Shown one piece after another: positions 38,433 to 46,640 of a stretch of 64,000 nucleotides of DNA. The first letter of the stretch is position 1; the number at the start of each line of letters is the position of its first letter. A program made the position numbers and the translations under genes. The stretch lies in the NCBI RefSeq assembly GCF_002019665.1, contig NZ_KV917375.1, forward strand, positions 3,142,702-3,206,701. The letters run 5' to 3'. A model generated the notes under the pieces. The model was not told the origin of the DNA, searched no databases, and saw only the letters and a list, made by a program, of their open reading frames with translations. The stretch comes from Sutcliffiella halmapala (GTDB taxonomy: Bacteria; Bacillota; Bacilli; Bacillales; Bacillaceae_I).

Positions 38433-39422
38433 TTAATCGAAGAATGGAAGGATGTATTGTCGTTGGCTAGTGTTTCCGAAGTGTTCTAGCTGTAATGACT
38501 GTAGGATATTCCGAGCCGTTGATAAATAATTTAGTTGAAAAAACTCTTGAAGTTCAGAAATCGTAATTGTCGATTTAAAAAGAAGATAGTAATCTTCTAA
38601 TGAAGTTAAGTATGCATCTAAGCTTATGAAATTACATTGAGAACACTCCCATCGAGCACGACGTTTTTCTACTTTCATACCCTCGCATTGAGGGCAAAAT
38701 ACTCCTTTTTGGATTTCTTCTGGTAAAATATCAAATTGTTCTATGGGGTTATATTTCACAGGTTCATTTTGCTTTAGTAATGTAGAGGTGATTTTACGAT
38801 GGTCTTTTGGGGTCCACAATTTCTTTTTATTCCTCATTATTAAAGCATCCATTCTATGAGTAAGAACAGTATTTCTAATTACATAATTACCAACTAATTT
38901 AGGATTAGAAATTGCTCTTATAAAAGATTTATTATTTGTTATCACTACTTGGCATTCACCTGTGACTAAGGGAATTTTGTTTTTGCTCAGCCATGCCTCG
39001 AACTTAACTTGTTGATTCTGCACTTGAGTTATTGGACAAGGATAATAGTCTTTTATTTCTTGATTATTTTTCAGATTTGTTTGTATTAATTGTTGAAATG
39101 CAGGGTCAAATTCTAGCATTCCGTTCATATTTTTCACTTCAAGTATGAGATAAAAACAGGAAAAGAGGATCAAGGTATCAATCTGGAAATAACTATCTTT
39201 ATGAGGAAGTCTGAGGTCATTAAAAACAAGATATTCACTTTCTGGGAATGGCCATTGATTGAGATAGTAATCTAAGGATTTCTCCCCATTATAACCAGCC
39301 ATTCTTCTTGAAATCTCTGAATCTATCGCAGGAATTTTAGAATGGTTTGGTAACAGTCTCCTTTTCAAGGCCATTAGCTTTCGAACTCTAATAGGTAATT
39401 CACGACATTTCTTAATGGTCAA
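38433..39422 (-). CDS. NERD-domain nuclease-like protein, second paralogue
   Basis: 329 residues, with a TTG start at 39422 (AAAGGA upstream; an in-frame ATG does not fit). The NERD domain (about 40-180) has GYNGEKSL, then FQIDTLIL and LILEVKN, so PD-(D/E)xK residues are kept. A zinc ribbon near residue 244 reads KGVFCPQCEG...CSQCN, and the C-terminal tail has STARNILQSLQLEHFG, which matches the tail of the 8067-8975 product in pattern. Overall similarity is low but domain order is the same. It lies between ytrEF-like and ytrABCD-like ABC genes. A 21-bp tandem array begins 267 bp upstream. Confidence 0.8.
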   Translation of the reverse strand: MTIKKCRELPIRVRKLMALKRRLLPNHSKIPAIDSEISRRMAGYNGEKSLDYYLNQWPFPESEYLVFNDLRLPHKDSYFQIDTLILFSCFYLILEVKNMNGMLEFDPAFQQLIQTNLKNNQEIKDYYPCPITQVQNQQVKFEAWLSKNKIPLVTGECQVVITNNKSFIRAISNPKLVGNYVIRNTVLTHRMDALIMRNKKKLWTPKDHRKITSTLLKQNEPVKYNPIEQFDILPEEIQKGVFCPQCEGMKVEKRRARWECSQCNFISLDAYLTSLEDYYLLFKSTITISELQEFFQLNYLSTARNILQSLQLEHFGNTSQRQYILPFFD

Positions 39423-39688
39423 AACATCACATCCTTTACATGGTTATAGATAATTTTGACACCAACTCATTAAATTCCTTCTGATACAGATAATAATTTT
39501 TGTAAATGTTTTTCAAATTATATTTTAGTTTGATTCTCGCTCTGAATTAATAAAAGTATCTCATTTCTACACTCTAAAGCTTCTTTTATCAACGTTACTT
39601 ACAGTTTAGATTACCTTTTTCTAATTTCCATCTCTCTAGTGATGAATTTTCTCTATTTTTTTGCCATTTTACAGGTCTTCTTACTGGA
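39423..39688. other. Upstream region of the second NERD gene
   Basis: AT-rich with no gene. It includes the AAAGGA ribosome binding site of the NERD gene and presumably its promoter, which I cannot place. The tandem array starts at 39689. Confidence 0.45.
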
Positions 39689-39814
39689 GGTTCTCACCGT
39701 TCTTGATGAGGTTCTCACGTTTTCCCTGTAGGTTCTCACTTAACTCGACTACGTTCTCACACTTCTCCCAGAGGTTCTCACTTAACTCGACTACGTTCTC
39801 ATATTTCTCGATTT
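39689..39814. repeat. Tandem array of six 21-bp units
   Basis: Six units start at 39689, 39710, 39731, 39752, 39773 and 39794, exactly 21 bp apart. Each begins (G/C)GTTCTCA(C) followed by 12 variable bases. Two variants alternate at the right end (GGTTCTCACTTAACTCGACTA repeated twice, each followed by a CGTTCTCA unit). Degenerate units flank both sides. The period equals two DNA turns and seven codons. No ORF in it has a ribosome binding site. Confidence 0.92.
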
Positions 39815-39870
39815 TGCTTGATTCTCATAAAACTTGCATGGAGCCCACTTTTTCACTATAGATAAGCAAA

Positions 39871-39910
39871 AAAAACAATCCATCTCCCAAACAAGGAAAT
39901 GAATTGTTTT
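39871..39910 (-). terminator. Terminator of the six-gene ABC operon
   Basis: Stem of about 14 pairs (AAAACAATTCAT with ATGGATTGTTTT) followed by more T on the minus strand. Confidence 0.75.
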
Positions 39911-39921
39911 TCTAAAATCTA

Positions 39922-40872
39922 TTAAGCTGCAATATCTCGCTTCACAAAGGTAAAGAAGCTAATCACATGTAACAATATGAAATACACAAGGAACATAACG
40001 AGTGAGAATCCAAATGTTGTTCCTGCAACTACTGGCATCCCTTCAATAAAGGAGGTAAAGTTCGTATTGGCAAAAGGAGAATATTTTGCCCATTCGTATT
40101 TCATGCTAACTAGTACTGTGATCTGCGTTCCTGTAAAGAGTAAAAATAAAGAGATTCCGATAGCAAGTGAGTTGTTTCTGAAAACACTTGAAATCATAAA
40201 TGCAATGGTAGCAAACATGATGACACCTAATGAACTTAATAACGTTTTTATTAAAATATATAAAAATGGGTGAAGCGCTAATACATTTCCGTTTATGTAC
40301 AATAGTTCTGTAGTGCTATCCATGCCAAACGCAATGGCACCCACGAGAAAAGATGTAACAAAAAGGATTACATAAAAAATCACCATGAAAACAAGGACTG
40401 AGATATATTTAGCGAACAAGATTTTACTTCTACTTATAGGACGAATCATCAATAGCTTGATGGTTCCCCACGTAAACTCACTAGCAATCATACCTCCAGC
40501 GATTATGACGACAAATAATGTGATAATGCTTGTTAAGCCTAAATTCGAGTCCACATATGACCAAACCGTATTATCTTGCACTGGCTCGAGGTCATTATTG
40601 ATTCGGTATTCATTAATTGCGTATTGGCGTTCAAAATAGGCTTGATCTCGACTAGAATCGCTTTCCATCGTCATTTTTAGATGTTCATTCTCTTGCACTA
40701 AGGATTCCTTCCATCCAACTTGGTTTTGATTTGGATTGTCATCCATCAATGACCCCATCATGACTGTAAACACAACACCAATAATTGATAAACCAATTAA
40801 GATAACACTCATTACGTAAAAGCTTGGGCGTCTAAACCACTTGATTAATTCGTTTTGGATTAGCTTCGTCAT
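39922..40872 (-). CDS. ABC-2 type permease
   Basis: 316 residues with six membrane segments: one at the N-terminus, an external loop of about 80 residues, then five. The motif LIQNELIKWFRRPSFYV at the start is typical of ABC-2 (bacitracin/antibiotic export) permeases. ATG at 40872 lies one base after the preceding stop, with GAGGTG before it. It pairs with the 40874-41788 ATPase. The substrate is unknown. Confidence 0.82.
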   Translation of the reverse strand: MTKLIQNELIKWFRRPSFYVMSVILIGLSIIGVVFTVMMGSLMDDNPNQNQVGWKESLVQENEHLKMTMESDSSRDQAYFERQYAINEYRINNDLEPVQDNTVWSYVDSNLGLTSIITLFVVIIAGGMIASEFTWGTIKLLMIRPISRSKILFAKYISVLVFMVIFYVILFVTSFLVGAIAFGMDSTTELLYINGNVLALHPFLYILIKTLLSSLGVIMFATIAFMISSVFRNNSLAIGISLFLLFTGTQITVLVSMKYEWAKYSPFANTNFTSFIEGMPVVAGTTFGFSLVMFLVYFILLHVISFFTFVKRDIAA

Positions 40873-40873
40873 T

Positions 40874-41788
40874 CTACACACCTCGTTTCTGTGACGTTTT
40901 TTCTAAGAATTTATCTTCTAGCGTTTTCGTCACTTCTTTGACTTCATAAATTGCTATATTCTCTTCTACTAACATTTGCACCACTTCTGGTACTTTATCT
41001 TTTTCCAATTCAACATGTAATGCTTCATCGACCAACTCTATAGATAAGTCCGCCTCAACCATTATTTGTTGCGCACGATCTATTGGAGAAACAGAGAATT
41101 GATACGAGGACACACCATCCTGAATAAAGTCACGAATACTTTGTATATCAATAAGTTCACCATGCTGTATGATTCCGACACGGTCACACATAAGCTCCAT
41201 TTCCGATAAAAGATGACTAGAAACTACGATAGCCATCTCCTCTTCTCTTGCCAAGCTTCGTAAATAATCACGAATTTCTCTTATACCTGCTGGATCTAAT
41301 CCATTAGTTGGTTCATCAAGAATTAGTACCTTTGGTTTATGTAATAAGGCTTGCGCGATACCTAAACGCTGCCTCATTCCAAGCGAATATGTCTTCACTT
41401 TCTCTTTAATTCGATCTGTTAAGCCGACTAGCTCTATTACTTCGTTTAAACGTTCTTGTGTAATTCCAGGTGTCATTCGTGCGTATTGAAGAAGATTTTG
41501 ATAACCCGTTAAAAATTTGTACATCTCAGGATTCTCTACGATTGCTCCAACATGACTTACTGCTTTTTCATATTCCGTTTTAATGCTAGCTCCATCGATA
41601 TGGATATCACCGGATGTAATATTCATGAGTCCTACCATCATACGAATTGTCGTCGTTTTTCCAGCTCCGTTTGGCCCGAGAAACCCAAAGACTTCACCTT
41701 TATAAACTTCAAAGGAAACATCTTTAATTATTTGCTTTCCACTTATTTCTTTACTTACATTCGTAAGCTTTACTGCTATTTCGCTCAT
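40874..41788 (-). CDS. ABC transporter ATPase, BcrA-like
   Basis: 304 residues. Walker A GPNGAGKTT, signature YSLGMRQRLG, Walker B VLILDEPTNGLDP and SSHLLSEME are intact. The 80-residue C-terminal extension is typical of bacitracin-type exporters (BcrA/YxdL-like group). It is translated just upstream of the ABC-2 permease. A peptide antibiotic or envelope-stress role is a family-based guess. Confidence 0.88.
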   Translation of the reverse strand: MSEIAVKLTNVSKEISGKQIIKDVSFEVYKGEVFGFLGPNGAGKTTTIRMMVGLMNITSGDIHIDGASIKTEYEKAVSHVGAIVENPEMYKFLTGYQNLLQYARMTPGITQERLNEVIELVGLTDRIKEKVKTYSLGMRQRLGIAQALLHKPKVLILDEPTNGLDPAGIREIRDYLRSLAREEEMAIVVSSHLLSEMELMCDRVGIIQHGELIDIQSIRDFIQDGVSSYQFSVSPIDRAQQIMVEADLSIELVDEALHVELEKDKVPEVVQMLVEENIAIYEVKEVTKTLEDKFLEKTSQKRGV

Positions 41789-41811
41789 ATTCCTTCCTCC
41801 TCTTAAAACTT

Positions 41812-42573
41812 TTACATTTCCATTTTCTTATTCATACACCATGATGAAAATAGCATTAAAAAGAAACTCACCAAGCCAAAGAAACCAATCAATGCGAGTG
41901 AAAACTCCCCAATTTCCATCCCAAAACTAAATACTTCATTCTCAAAAGCAGAACCAACCGTAAGGAATGGAATTTTTCCAATCGACAGAAGTTTTTCATA
42001 AAGATAAGATTTGTAAAATAGCAAATGTAAATGAAAAACTGGCCAGATTAAAATCACAGTTAGAACCTGCATGGCCACACCCATTGCACTTTTGGTGGCA
42101 CTTTTAAATGAAACCCAAAATAAAATAAACCATACACCTAAATAAATACTTGCAAGGAATAATCCTATTAGAAAAATAAAGATTTCGCCTACTTTCCACT
42201 CCATACCAATAGGGATCTGAAACAATAGACTCGAAATGAACACTAGTGCTATTGTTGATAGGAGCGACACGAGACAAGTAGTAATGGAAACGATTAGTTT
42301 ACTAGACAACAAAGGAAAAGCAGAGTTGGGATTATGAAGCCAAAGCATCGACTTAGCTTCCTTATTTAAACTTACGAACATATCACCAACAATATAAAGT
42401 AAGTGAATGCTTATAAGAAAAACACCTATACCAACTGTAAGTTCTGGCTCTTTCCAATAGAGAGCTGCCCCTATACTGGTCATCCATATTACAAATAATA
42501 TAGCTAAATTTTGCCAAAATCCTTTCCTCGATAGTTTCCACTCTTTTTGTAGTAAGCCATTCCATACCCGCAT
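41812..42573 (-). CDS. Integral membrane subunit of ABC operon
   Basis: 253 residues with six predicted membrane segments. It is homologous in layout and partly in sequence to the 43648-44424 product (both start with a LL-x-KEW motif and carry SMLWLHNPNSAF / TQLWLHTPQSTL near residue 80). This looks like a permease pair partner for the YtrB-type ATPase. AGGAGGGG precedes ATG. Confidence 0.72.
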   Translation of the reverse strand: MRVWNGLLQKEWKLSRKGFWQNLAILFVIWMTSIGAALYWKEPELTVGIGVFLISIHLLYIVGDMFVSLNKEAKSMLWLHNPNSAFPLLSSKLIVSITTCLVSLLSTIALVFISSLLFQIPIGMEWKVGEIFIFLIGLFLASIYLGVWFILFWVSFKSATKSAMGVAMQVLTVILIWPVFHLHLLFYKSYLYEKLLSIGKIPFLTVGSAFENEVFSFGMEIGEFSLALIGFFGLVSFFLMLFSSWCMNKKMEM

Positions 42574-42585
42574 GCTTTTCCCCTC

Positions 42586-43281
42586 CTATCTTTCACTAAA
42601 TGAGTGAATCATCCATTCTTTGATAGACAGTCCTTCTACTTCTCTAATATGTTCTACGTTTTCATGGGCTAAAAAGTTTCCATTTTTTATCAAAAGCACT
42701 TCATCGAGCAACGGTTCGATTTCATCAATCTCATGAGTAGCAATAATAATCGTTTGTTTTCCAAAATCCACATAAGTAAGCAGACCTTTTACAATAGAAT
42801 CTCTCACCATCGGATCTAATCCTGAAAATGGTTCATCTAACAGAATATAATCTGCTTCACGTGCCAGTGCTAATACAAGTTTTAAGCGACCACGATTTCC
42901 CTTGGAAAGCTGTTTTATTTTCTTATGACGATCTATTTTCATAAAAATTAATAACTCTTCTGCCTTTTCTAGGCGAAAATCAGTAAATTGAGAGGCGTAA
43001 AATGTAACCATGTCATTCACAGTAAAAGCTTCATAATAAAAATCTAGCTCTGTTAGATAGGCCACAAACTTAGCAATTTTTCTTGTTACCACTTCCCCAT
43101 TTACAGTTACTCGCCCTTTGTTAGGCTTTACTAATCCTGCCATCATTTTAAGACTTGTTGATTTACCGCTACCATTGGGACCAAGTAAACCAATGATCTT
43201 TCCTGTTTCAATGGTTAAATTCCCATCCTTCACCGCCGCATCCCCACCATAGCGCTTCGTCACATTCTCAAATTTAATCAT
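42586..43281 (-). CDS. ABC transporter ATPase, YtrB-like
   Basis: 231 residues. Walker [10 protein letters not shown], signature [11 protein letters not shown] (an atypical signature), Walker [14 protein letters not shown] and a final ATHE are visible. It overlaps the GntR gene stop by eight bases. It should power the two paired membrane subunits at 41812-42573 and 43648-44424. Confidence 0.87.
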   Translation of the reverse strand: MIKFENVTKRYGGDAAVKDGNLTIETGKIIGLLGPNGSGKSTSLKMMAGLVKPNKGRVTVNGEVVTRKIAKFVAYLTELDFYYEAFTVNDMVTFYASQFTDFRLEKAEELLIFMKIDRHKKIKQLSKGNRGRLKLVLALAREADYILLDEPFSGLDPMVRDSIVKGLLTYVDFGKQTIIIATHEIDEIEPLLDEVLLIKNGNFLAHENVEHIREVEGLSIKEWMIHSFSER

Positions 43282-43651
43282 GCTTCCTTTCCCCCTTTGC
43301 CAGAAAACTTTCTACACTTTTTACAATCTCCAACTCGGTGGCACCTATTTCCTTCATACTTTGAACGAAACTTTCTACTACTTTTGCTTCCATTGCCACT
43401 TTCAACTGTGCAACCATTCCTAAGCTTTCTGCTACAAATGTTCCTTGTCCTCTTCTCGTTTCCACAATCTCCATCCTTTCCATCTCACTATAGGTTCGTT
43501 GAATGGTATTGGGATTGACTCCTGCTTGGATAGCCATTTCCCGAACTGATGGTAGCTTTTCTCCAGGTTTAAGCTCGCCACGAATTATCTCCTTACTGAT
43601 GCGATCCATTATTTGCAAGTAAATTGGTTTATCCGCTTCGTATTTTGTCAT
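43274..43651 (-). CDS. GntR-family regulator, YtrA subgroup
   Basis: 125 residues. The N-terminal winged helix (about 10-75: [27 protein letters not shown]..., then [15 protein letters not shown]) is followed by a short 45-residue C-terminal dimerisation tail, the YtrA form of GntR. It overlaps the permease gene upstream by four bases. It is the expected repressor of this operon, binding the operator at 44480-44499. Confidence 0.88.
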   Translation of the reverse strand: MTKYEADKPIYLQIMDRISKEIIRGELKPGEKLPSVREMAIQAGVNPNTIQRTYSEMERMEIVETRRGQGTFVAESLGMVAQLKVAMEAKVVESFVQSMKEIGATELEIVKSVESFLAKGERKHD

Positions 43652-44424
43652 TTAACTTCCACTATCCTTTCAAGAAGCCATGCAGTCATAAAAAGTAAAC
43701 CTGTTGACTTCACCAAAAATATGAGAATACTTCCAATTGTCAACTGATCAGTTTCAATATCAACGGAACCCCCTTGATTATCTAAGTTAAAAGAAAGAGC
43801 ATTCGATGTTTCAATCGGTAAAGGTAAGAAGCTTGTTATTGTGGTAAGTAATGTCGTACTTCCTAAATAAACAATTAAAGAATGACAAATAATCAAAAAG
43901 AGGAAAAAGCATACTACTCTATATTTTCTAAGATGGTGAAAAGCACCTATCGTGTGGTAAATTCCCCAGTAAAACATTAGGTAAAGAGCTAGTTCTAACC
44001 CATTCACTAAAATAACAAGGCCACCCAAAAACAGTAAGGATGTAAGAGCAATATCACTTCCTCCTGTAAAAGGTTCAGAGACAATAACTAACACTACTGA
44101 AAAAATACTAAAGCTAATAATGGTTAGATATAAACCTGTTACAACTTTGCTTAGTAACAAAGAAAGGGTTGATTGAGGGGTATGAAGCCAGAGTTGTGTT
44201 TTCCCCTCCATCATTAATCCTCCTAGTAAATAAATCGACAGATAAAAAACGTGAAAAAATAAAATAACGCCCACAACAACCGTACTAATTGATGGTTCAT
44301 TGTAATAAATTGATAAACCTAATCCAATTAACCATAGCACTCCCAAGGTAAGAGTCATCATTAGGAACGAATGTTTAGAAACTAACCATTCCTTTCTAAG
44401 TAAGCCCCAAAAAGCTTTTTGCAT
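43648..44424 (-). CDS. Integral membrane subunit, first gene of ABC operon
   Basis: 258 residues with six predicted membrane segments. It is distantly homologous to the 41812-42573 product and probably forms a heterodimeric permease with it. It is translated first in the operon, before the regulator gene, an order that differs from ytrA-first operons. The start ATG at 44424 is about 70 bases after the promoter. Confidence 0.72.
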   Translation of the reverse strand: MQKAFWGLLRKEWLVSKHSFLMMTLTLGVLWLIGLGLSIYYNEPSISTVVVGVILFFHVFYLSIYLLGGLMMEGKTQLWLHTPQSTLSLLLSKVVTGLYLTIISFSIFSVVLVIVSEPFTGGSDIALTSLLFLGGLVILVNGLELALYLMFYWGIYHTIGAFHHLRKYRVVCFFLFLIICHSLIVYLGSTTLLTTITSFLPLPIETSNALSFNLDNQGGSVDIETDQLTIGSILIFLVKSTGLLFMTAWLLERIVEVK

Positions 44425-44479
44425 AATTTCATCAACCCCCTACTAAATAAAATGCGTGTTCTAGCCACCTCATACACTG

Positions 44480-44499
44480 TGTTCTAGCTAAATAGTACA
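44480..44499 (-). promoter_or_regulatory. GntR/YtrA-type operator
   Basis: On the minus strand TGTACTATTTAGCTAGAACA is a near-perfect inverted repeat (TGT-x-CTA...TAG-x-ACA). It covers the -10 box. A second GCTAGAACAC lies 23 bp further downstream. Confidence 0.6.
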
Positions 44500-44521
44500 C
44501 TAACTCATCATTTTACGTCAA
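44492..44521 (-). promoter_or_regulatory. Promoter of the ABC operon
   Basis: On the minus strand -35 TTGACG and -10 TACTAT are 18 bp apart, about 68 bases before the ATG at 44424. Confidence 0.65.
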
Positions 44522-44731
44522 TAGGCATTCCATACATATTTTTCTTCTGTATATATTAACTTTTGAATTATTATGCCGATAAAATATATACTCGTTCTTT
44601 GTAATGGCAAGTCTGACAAAGATGTACATAAATTTAGTTTTTTTTACAAATTTCCACTATATGCTTAATATTTTTTTGAATATTTTGTATAATAAGGATA
44701 ATAATTTCTTCATTTGTTTAGGGGTGAAGTC

Positions 44732-44887
44732 ATGGATACAAGAGGAAGAAGGATTGTTCGCAGCAAAACGGAGGGGAAGTTTCATTATTTATTAGTAGCA
44801 AAGGATTATATAAGTTCATTCATACTTCATGCACTTTCCCTTGCCATTGTTGCAACATTCTTAATATGGGTATTGAATCAAGTATAA
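44732..44887 (+). CDS. Small single-pass membrane protein, 51 residues
   Basis: AGGGGTGA lies five bases before ATG. A basic N-terminus (MDTRGRRIVRSKTEGKF) is followed by one membrane segment (SFILHALSLAIVATFLIWVL). I do not recognise it. A strong terminator follows at once. Confidence 0.6.
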   Translation: MDTRGRRIVRSKTEGKFHYLLVAKDYISSFILHALSLAIVATFLIWVLNQV

Positions 44888-44890
44888 AAG

Positions 44891-44927
44891 AGAAAGAGAG
44901 GATCCAGCTAACGGATCCTCTCTTTCT
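44891..44927. terminator. Bidirectional terminator
   Basis: A 15-bp stem (AGAAAGAGAGGATCC and complement), between converging small genes. It overlaps the stop of the 44927-45094 gene. Confidence 0.85.
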
Positions 44928-45094
44928 TACTTCTTTTTATGTAGTGCAACCACATTTCTGGTTTCCCATTTTGCCTCTAATTCTATTACTCTGTCTTCTA
45001 GTTTACGAATAGTTTGGTTCATGCGGTAGAAAATTGGGACGTAGATGATAACAATAAACACAACTGTATATATTGTATAATAAAAAATATCCAT
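44927..45094 (-). CDS. Small membrane-anchored coiled protein, 55 residues
   Basis: GGGGG lies six bases before ATG. One N-terminal membrane segment (FYYTIYTVVFIVIIYVPIFY) is followed by a charged helix (TIRKLEDRVIELEAKWETR). It is 23 bases after the 45118-45444 gene and probably co-transcribed. Family unknown. Confidence 0.65.
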   Translation of the reverse strand: MDIFYYTIYTVVFIVIIYVPIFYRMNQTIRKLEDRVIELEAKWETRNVVALHKKK

Positions 45095-45117
45095 CCTCTT
45101 CCCCCTCTAAAACATCA

Positions 45118-45444
45118 TTAATTCTTATCTTCTATTGGTTGGTATTTACTTTTATGAAAACCGATACGATTTGCGGCATAAAATACACTAATAGTAGCCA
45201 AGACAAGCACGAATAATACTTGGATCAACTTCGATTCGATTCCAAATATCGCAGTGATCATGTATACCAATATAATTGGAATCATAATCGTGTAGAGCGA
45301 AAATAAAAAGCGATACCTTTCATCTACTTCATAAACAATTCCACAAGTCTTACACGTAATAGGTCTATATCCAAAAAAGACGGACCATAATTTAGTTTTA
45401 TATTTTACATTTTCGTTGCAGTTCTCACATTGATGAAATGACAT
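45118..45444 (-). CDS. cxxc_20_cxxc-type zinc-ribbon membrane protein
   Basis: 108 residues. Two CxxC pairs (CENC and CKTC, 21 residues apart) form a zinc ribbon of the TIGR04104 type, followed by two membrane segments. I start at ATG 45444 because GAGGTG lies seven bases upstream; the upstream TTG would add seven residues. Function unknown, common in Bacillus. Confidence 0.72.
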   Translation of the reverse strand: MSFHQCENCNENVKYKTKLWSVFFGYRPITCKTCGIVYEVDERYRFLFSLYTIMIPIILVYMITAIFGIESKLIQVLFVLVLATISVFYAANRIGFHKSKYQPIEDKN

Positions 45445-45616
45445 ACCCCTACACCTCATAATCAATTTACTATAAACATCATAACAAATTTACAAAAAAA
45501 GAAATAGGGAATAATCTGAAATTTTACTATTGCAAGAAAAGAGTAAGGTGTTTTCACGTCTTCGACAGACTTGCCTAGGAGCAAGGAGTTGTTGATAGTT
45601 TTAGAGCTTACTAAAC

Positions 45617-46579
45617 TTACTCTATAATAGGGAGTTTATTTGTCATTACATTGATAAAATCAGCGATGAACTCTTGATAATCTAATTCCAGCGCTATTGC
45701 TACGGTTTGTTCTTCAGGTTCCTCTTCTGCCCTTGGTCGAAAATCGGCAATGCTTACCCCTCGTAACGTTTCCTCTGTTAGTCCAATAAATACTTTCTTC
45801 TCAATATATTTAAATGCTTGGGGGTTTGTAATTGCAAATAAAGTTAGGACATCGTGGAGCGGACTACCTTGTATCCCTGGTACAAGCTTTTGATATGCCT
45901 CATAATAGTAATCAAAAATTGCTTTCATTAAAGGCTGAAAAGGATTATTTTCGGTAGCAACAATTTCATCAATTATAGTTGGGGTAACAATTGCGTCATT
46001 TGTCACATTTAATGGATAAATAACCCCCCTCTCCACTTTTGTAGTGACTATTTCAGCTGCTAATGGGTCACCGTAAAAGTTCGCTTCTGCCCCTGCTGTT
46101 ACATTACCAGGAACTAAAAAGGCTCCTCCCATTAAATAAAAACCCTGTACTGTATTCATAATCTCTGGCCCTGCAAGATTAAATGCTATCGCTAAAGAAG
46201 TCATCCTTCCCACATCTACAATGAGTAATTCAGGTCCGTATTCTTCAATTAAATTAAATACCGTATCGAAATTCAGTAACTCTTCTTTTATCATTTCTGG
46301 AGGTCTTATTGGTCCGAGCCCCTCTTCGCCATGGATTTCTGGATAAAAGGGGGTAAACTCCCCAGAAAGTGGACTTTTTGCTCCTCCAATTAATACTACA
46401 TTGTCTCTCTTAGCCAGTTCCAACAAATAAGCAACATTTTGTGTAGCTTGTTCTTGGTTTACGTTCCCATAACTTGTAACGATCCCTACAAGCTGAATCG
46501 CTGGATTGAGTAAGGCATAAATAATAGCCAGAGAATCATCAATTCCAGGATCACAAAACAATAAAACTTTTTGAGCCAT
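45617..46579 (-). CDS. Inosine/uridine-preferring nucleoside hydrolase
   Basis: 320 residues. The N-terminal calcium-site motif reads CDPGIDDSLAI (the family consensus is DTDPGxDDA). Other blocks are VTSYGNVNQEQATQN and the C-terminal active-site region with HDVLTLFAI. It should cleave ribonucleosides to base and ribose. GAGGGAG precedes ATG. It may be linked functionally to purine salvage, but it is not near pbuG. Confidence 0.87.
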   Translation of the reverse strand: MAQKVLLFCDPGIDDSLAIIYALLNPAIQLVGIVTSYGNVNQEQATQNVAYLLELAKRDNVVLIGGAKSPLSGEFTPFYPEIHGEEGLGPIRPPEMIKEELLNFDTVFNLIEEYGPELLIVDVGRMTSLAIAFNLAGPEIMNTVQGFYLMGGAFLVPGNVTAGAEANFYGDPLAAEIVTTKVERGVIYPLNVTNDAIVTPTIIDEIVATENNPFQPLMKAIFDYYYEAYQKLVPGIQGSPLHDVLTLFAITNPQAFKYIEKKVFIGLTEETLRGVSIADFRPRAEEEPEEQTVAIALELDYQEFIADFINVMTNKLPIIE

Positions 46580-46640
46580 TGCTTCTCCCTCCCCTTGATG
46601 GGCTATTTCTCTAGTATATTCAGACTTCCATATTTCTTTC

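Noticed and set aside
39661-39861. Plus-strand ORF of 66 codons across the 21-bp array
   Set aside because: No ribosome binding site, a non-ATG start, and its repeated residues follow directly from the DNA period.
45540-45600. Possible repeat fragment (CCTAGGAGCAAGGAG)
   Set aside because: No second copy is seen in the window and it has no fold or ends like the other repeats.
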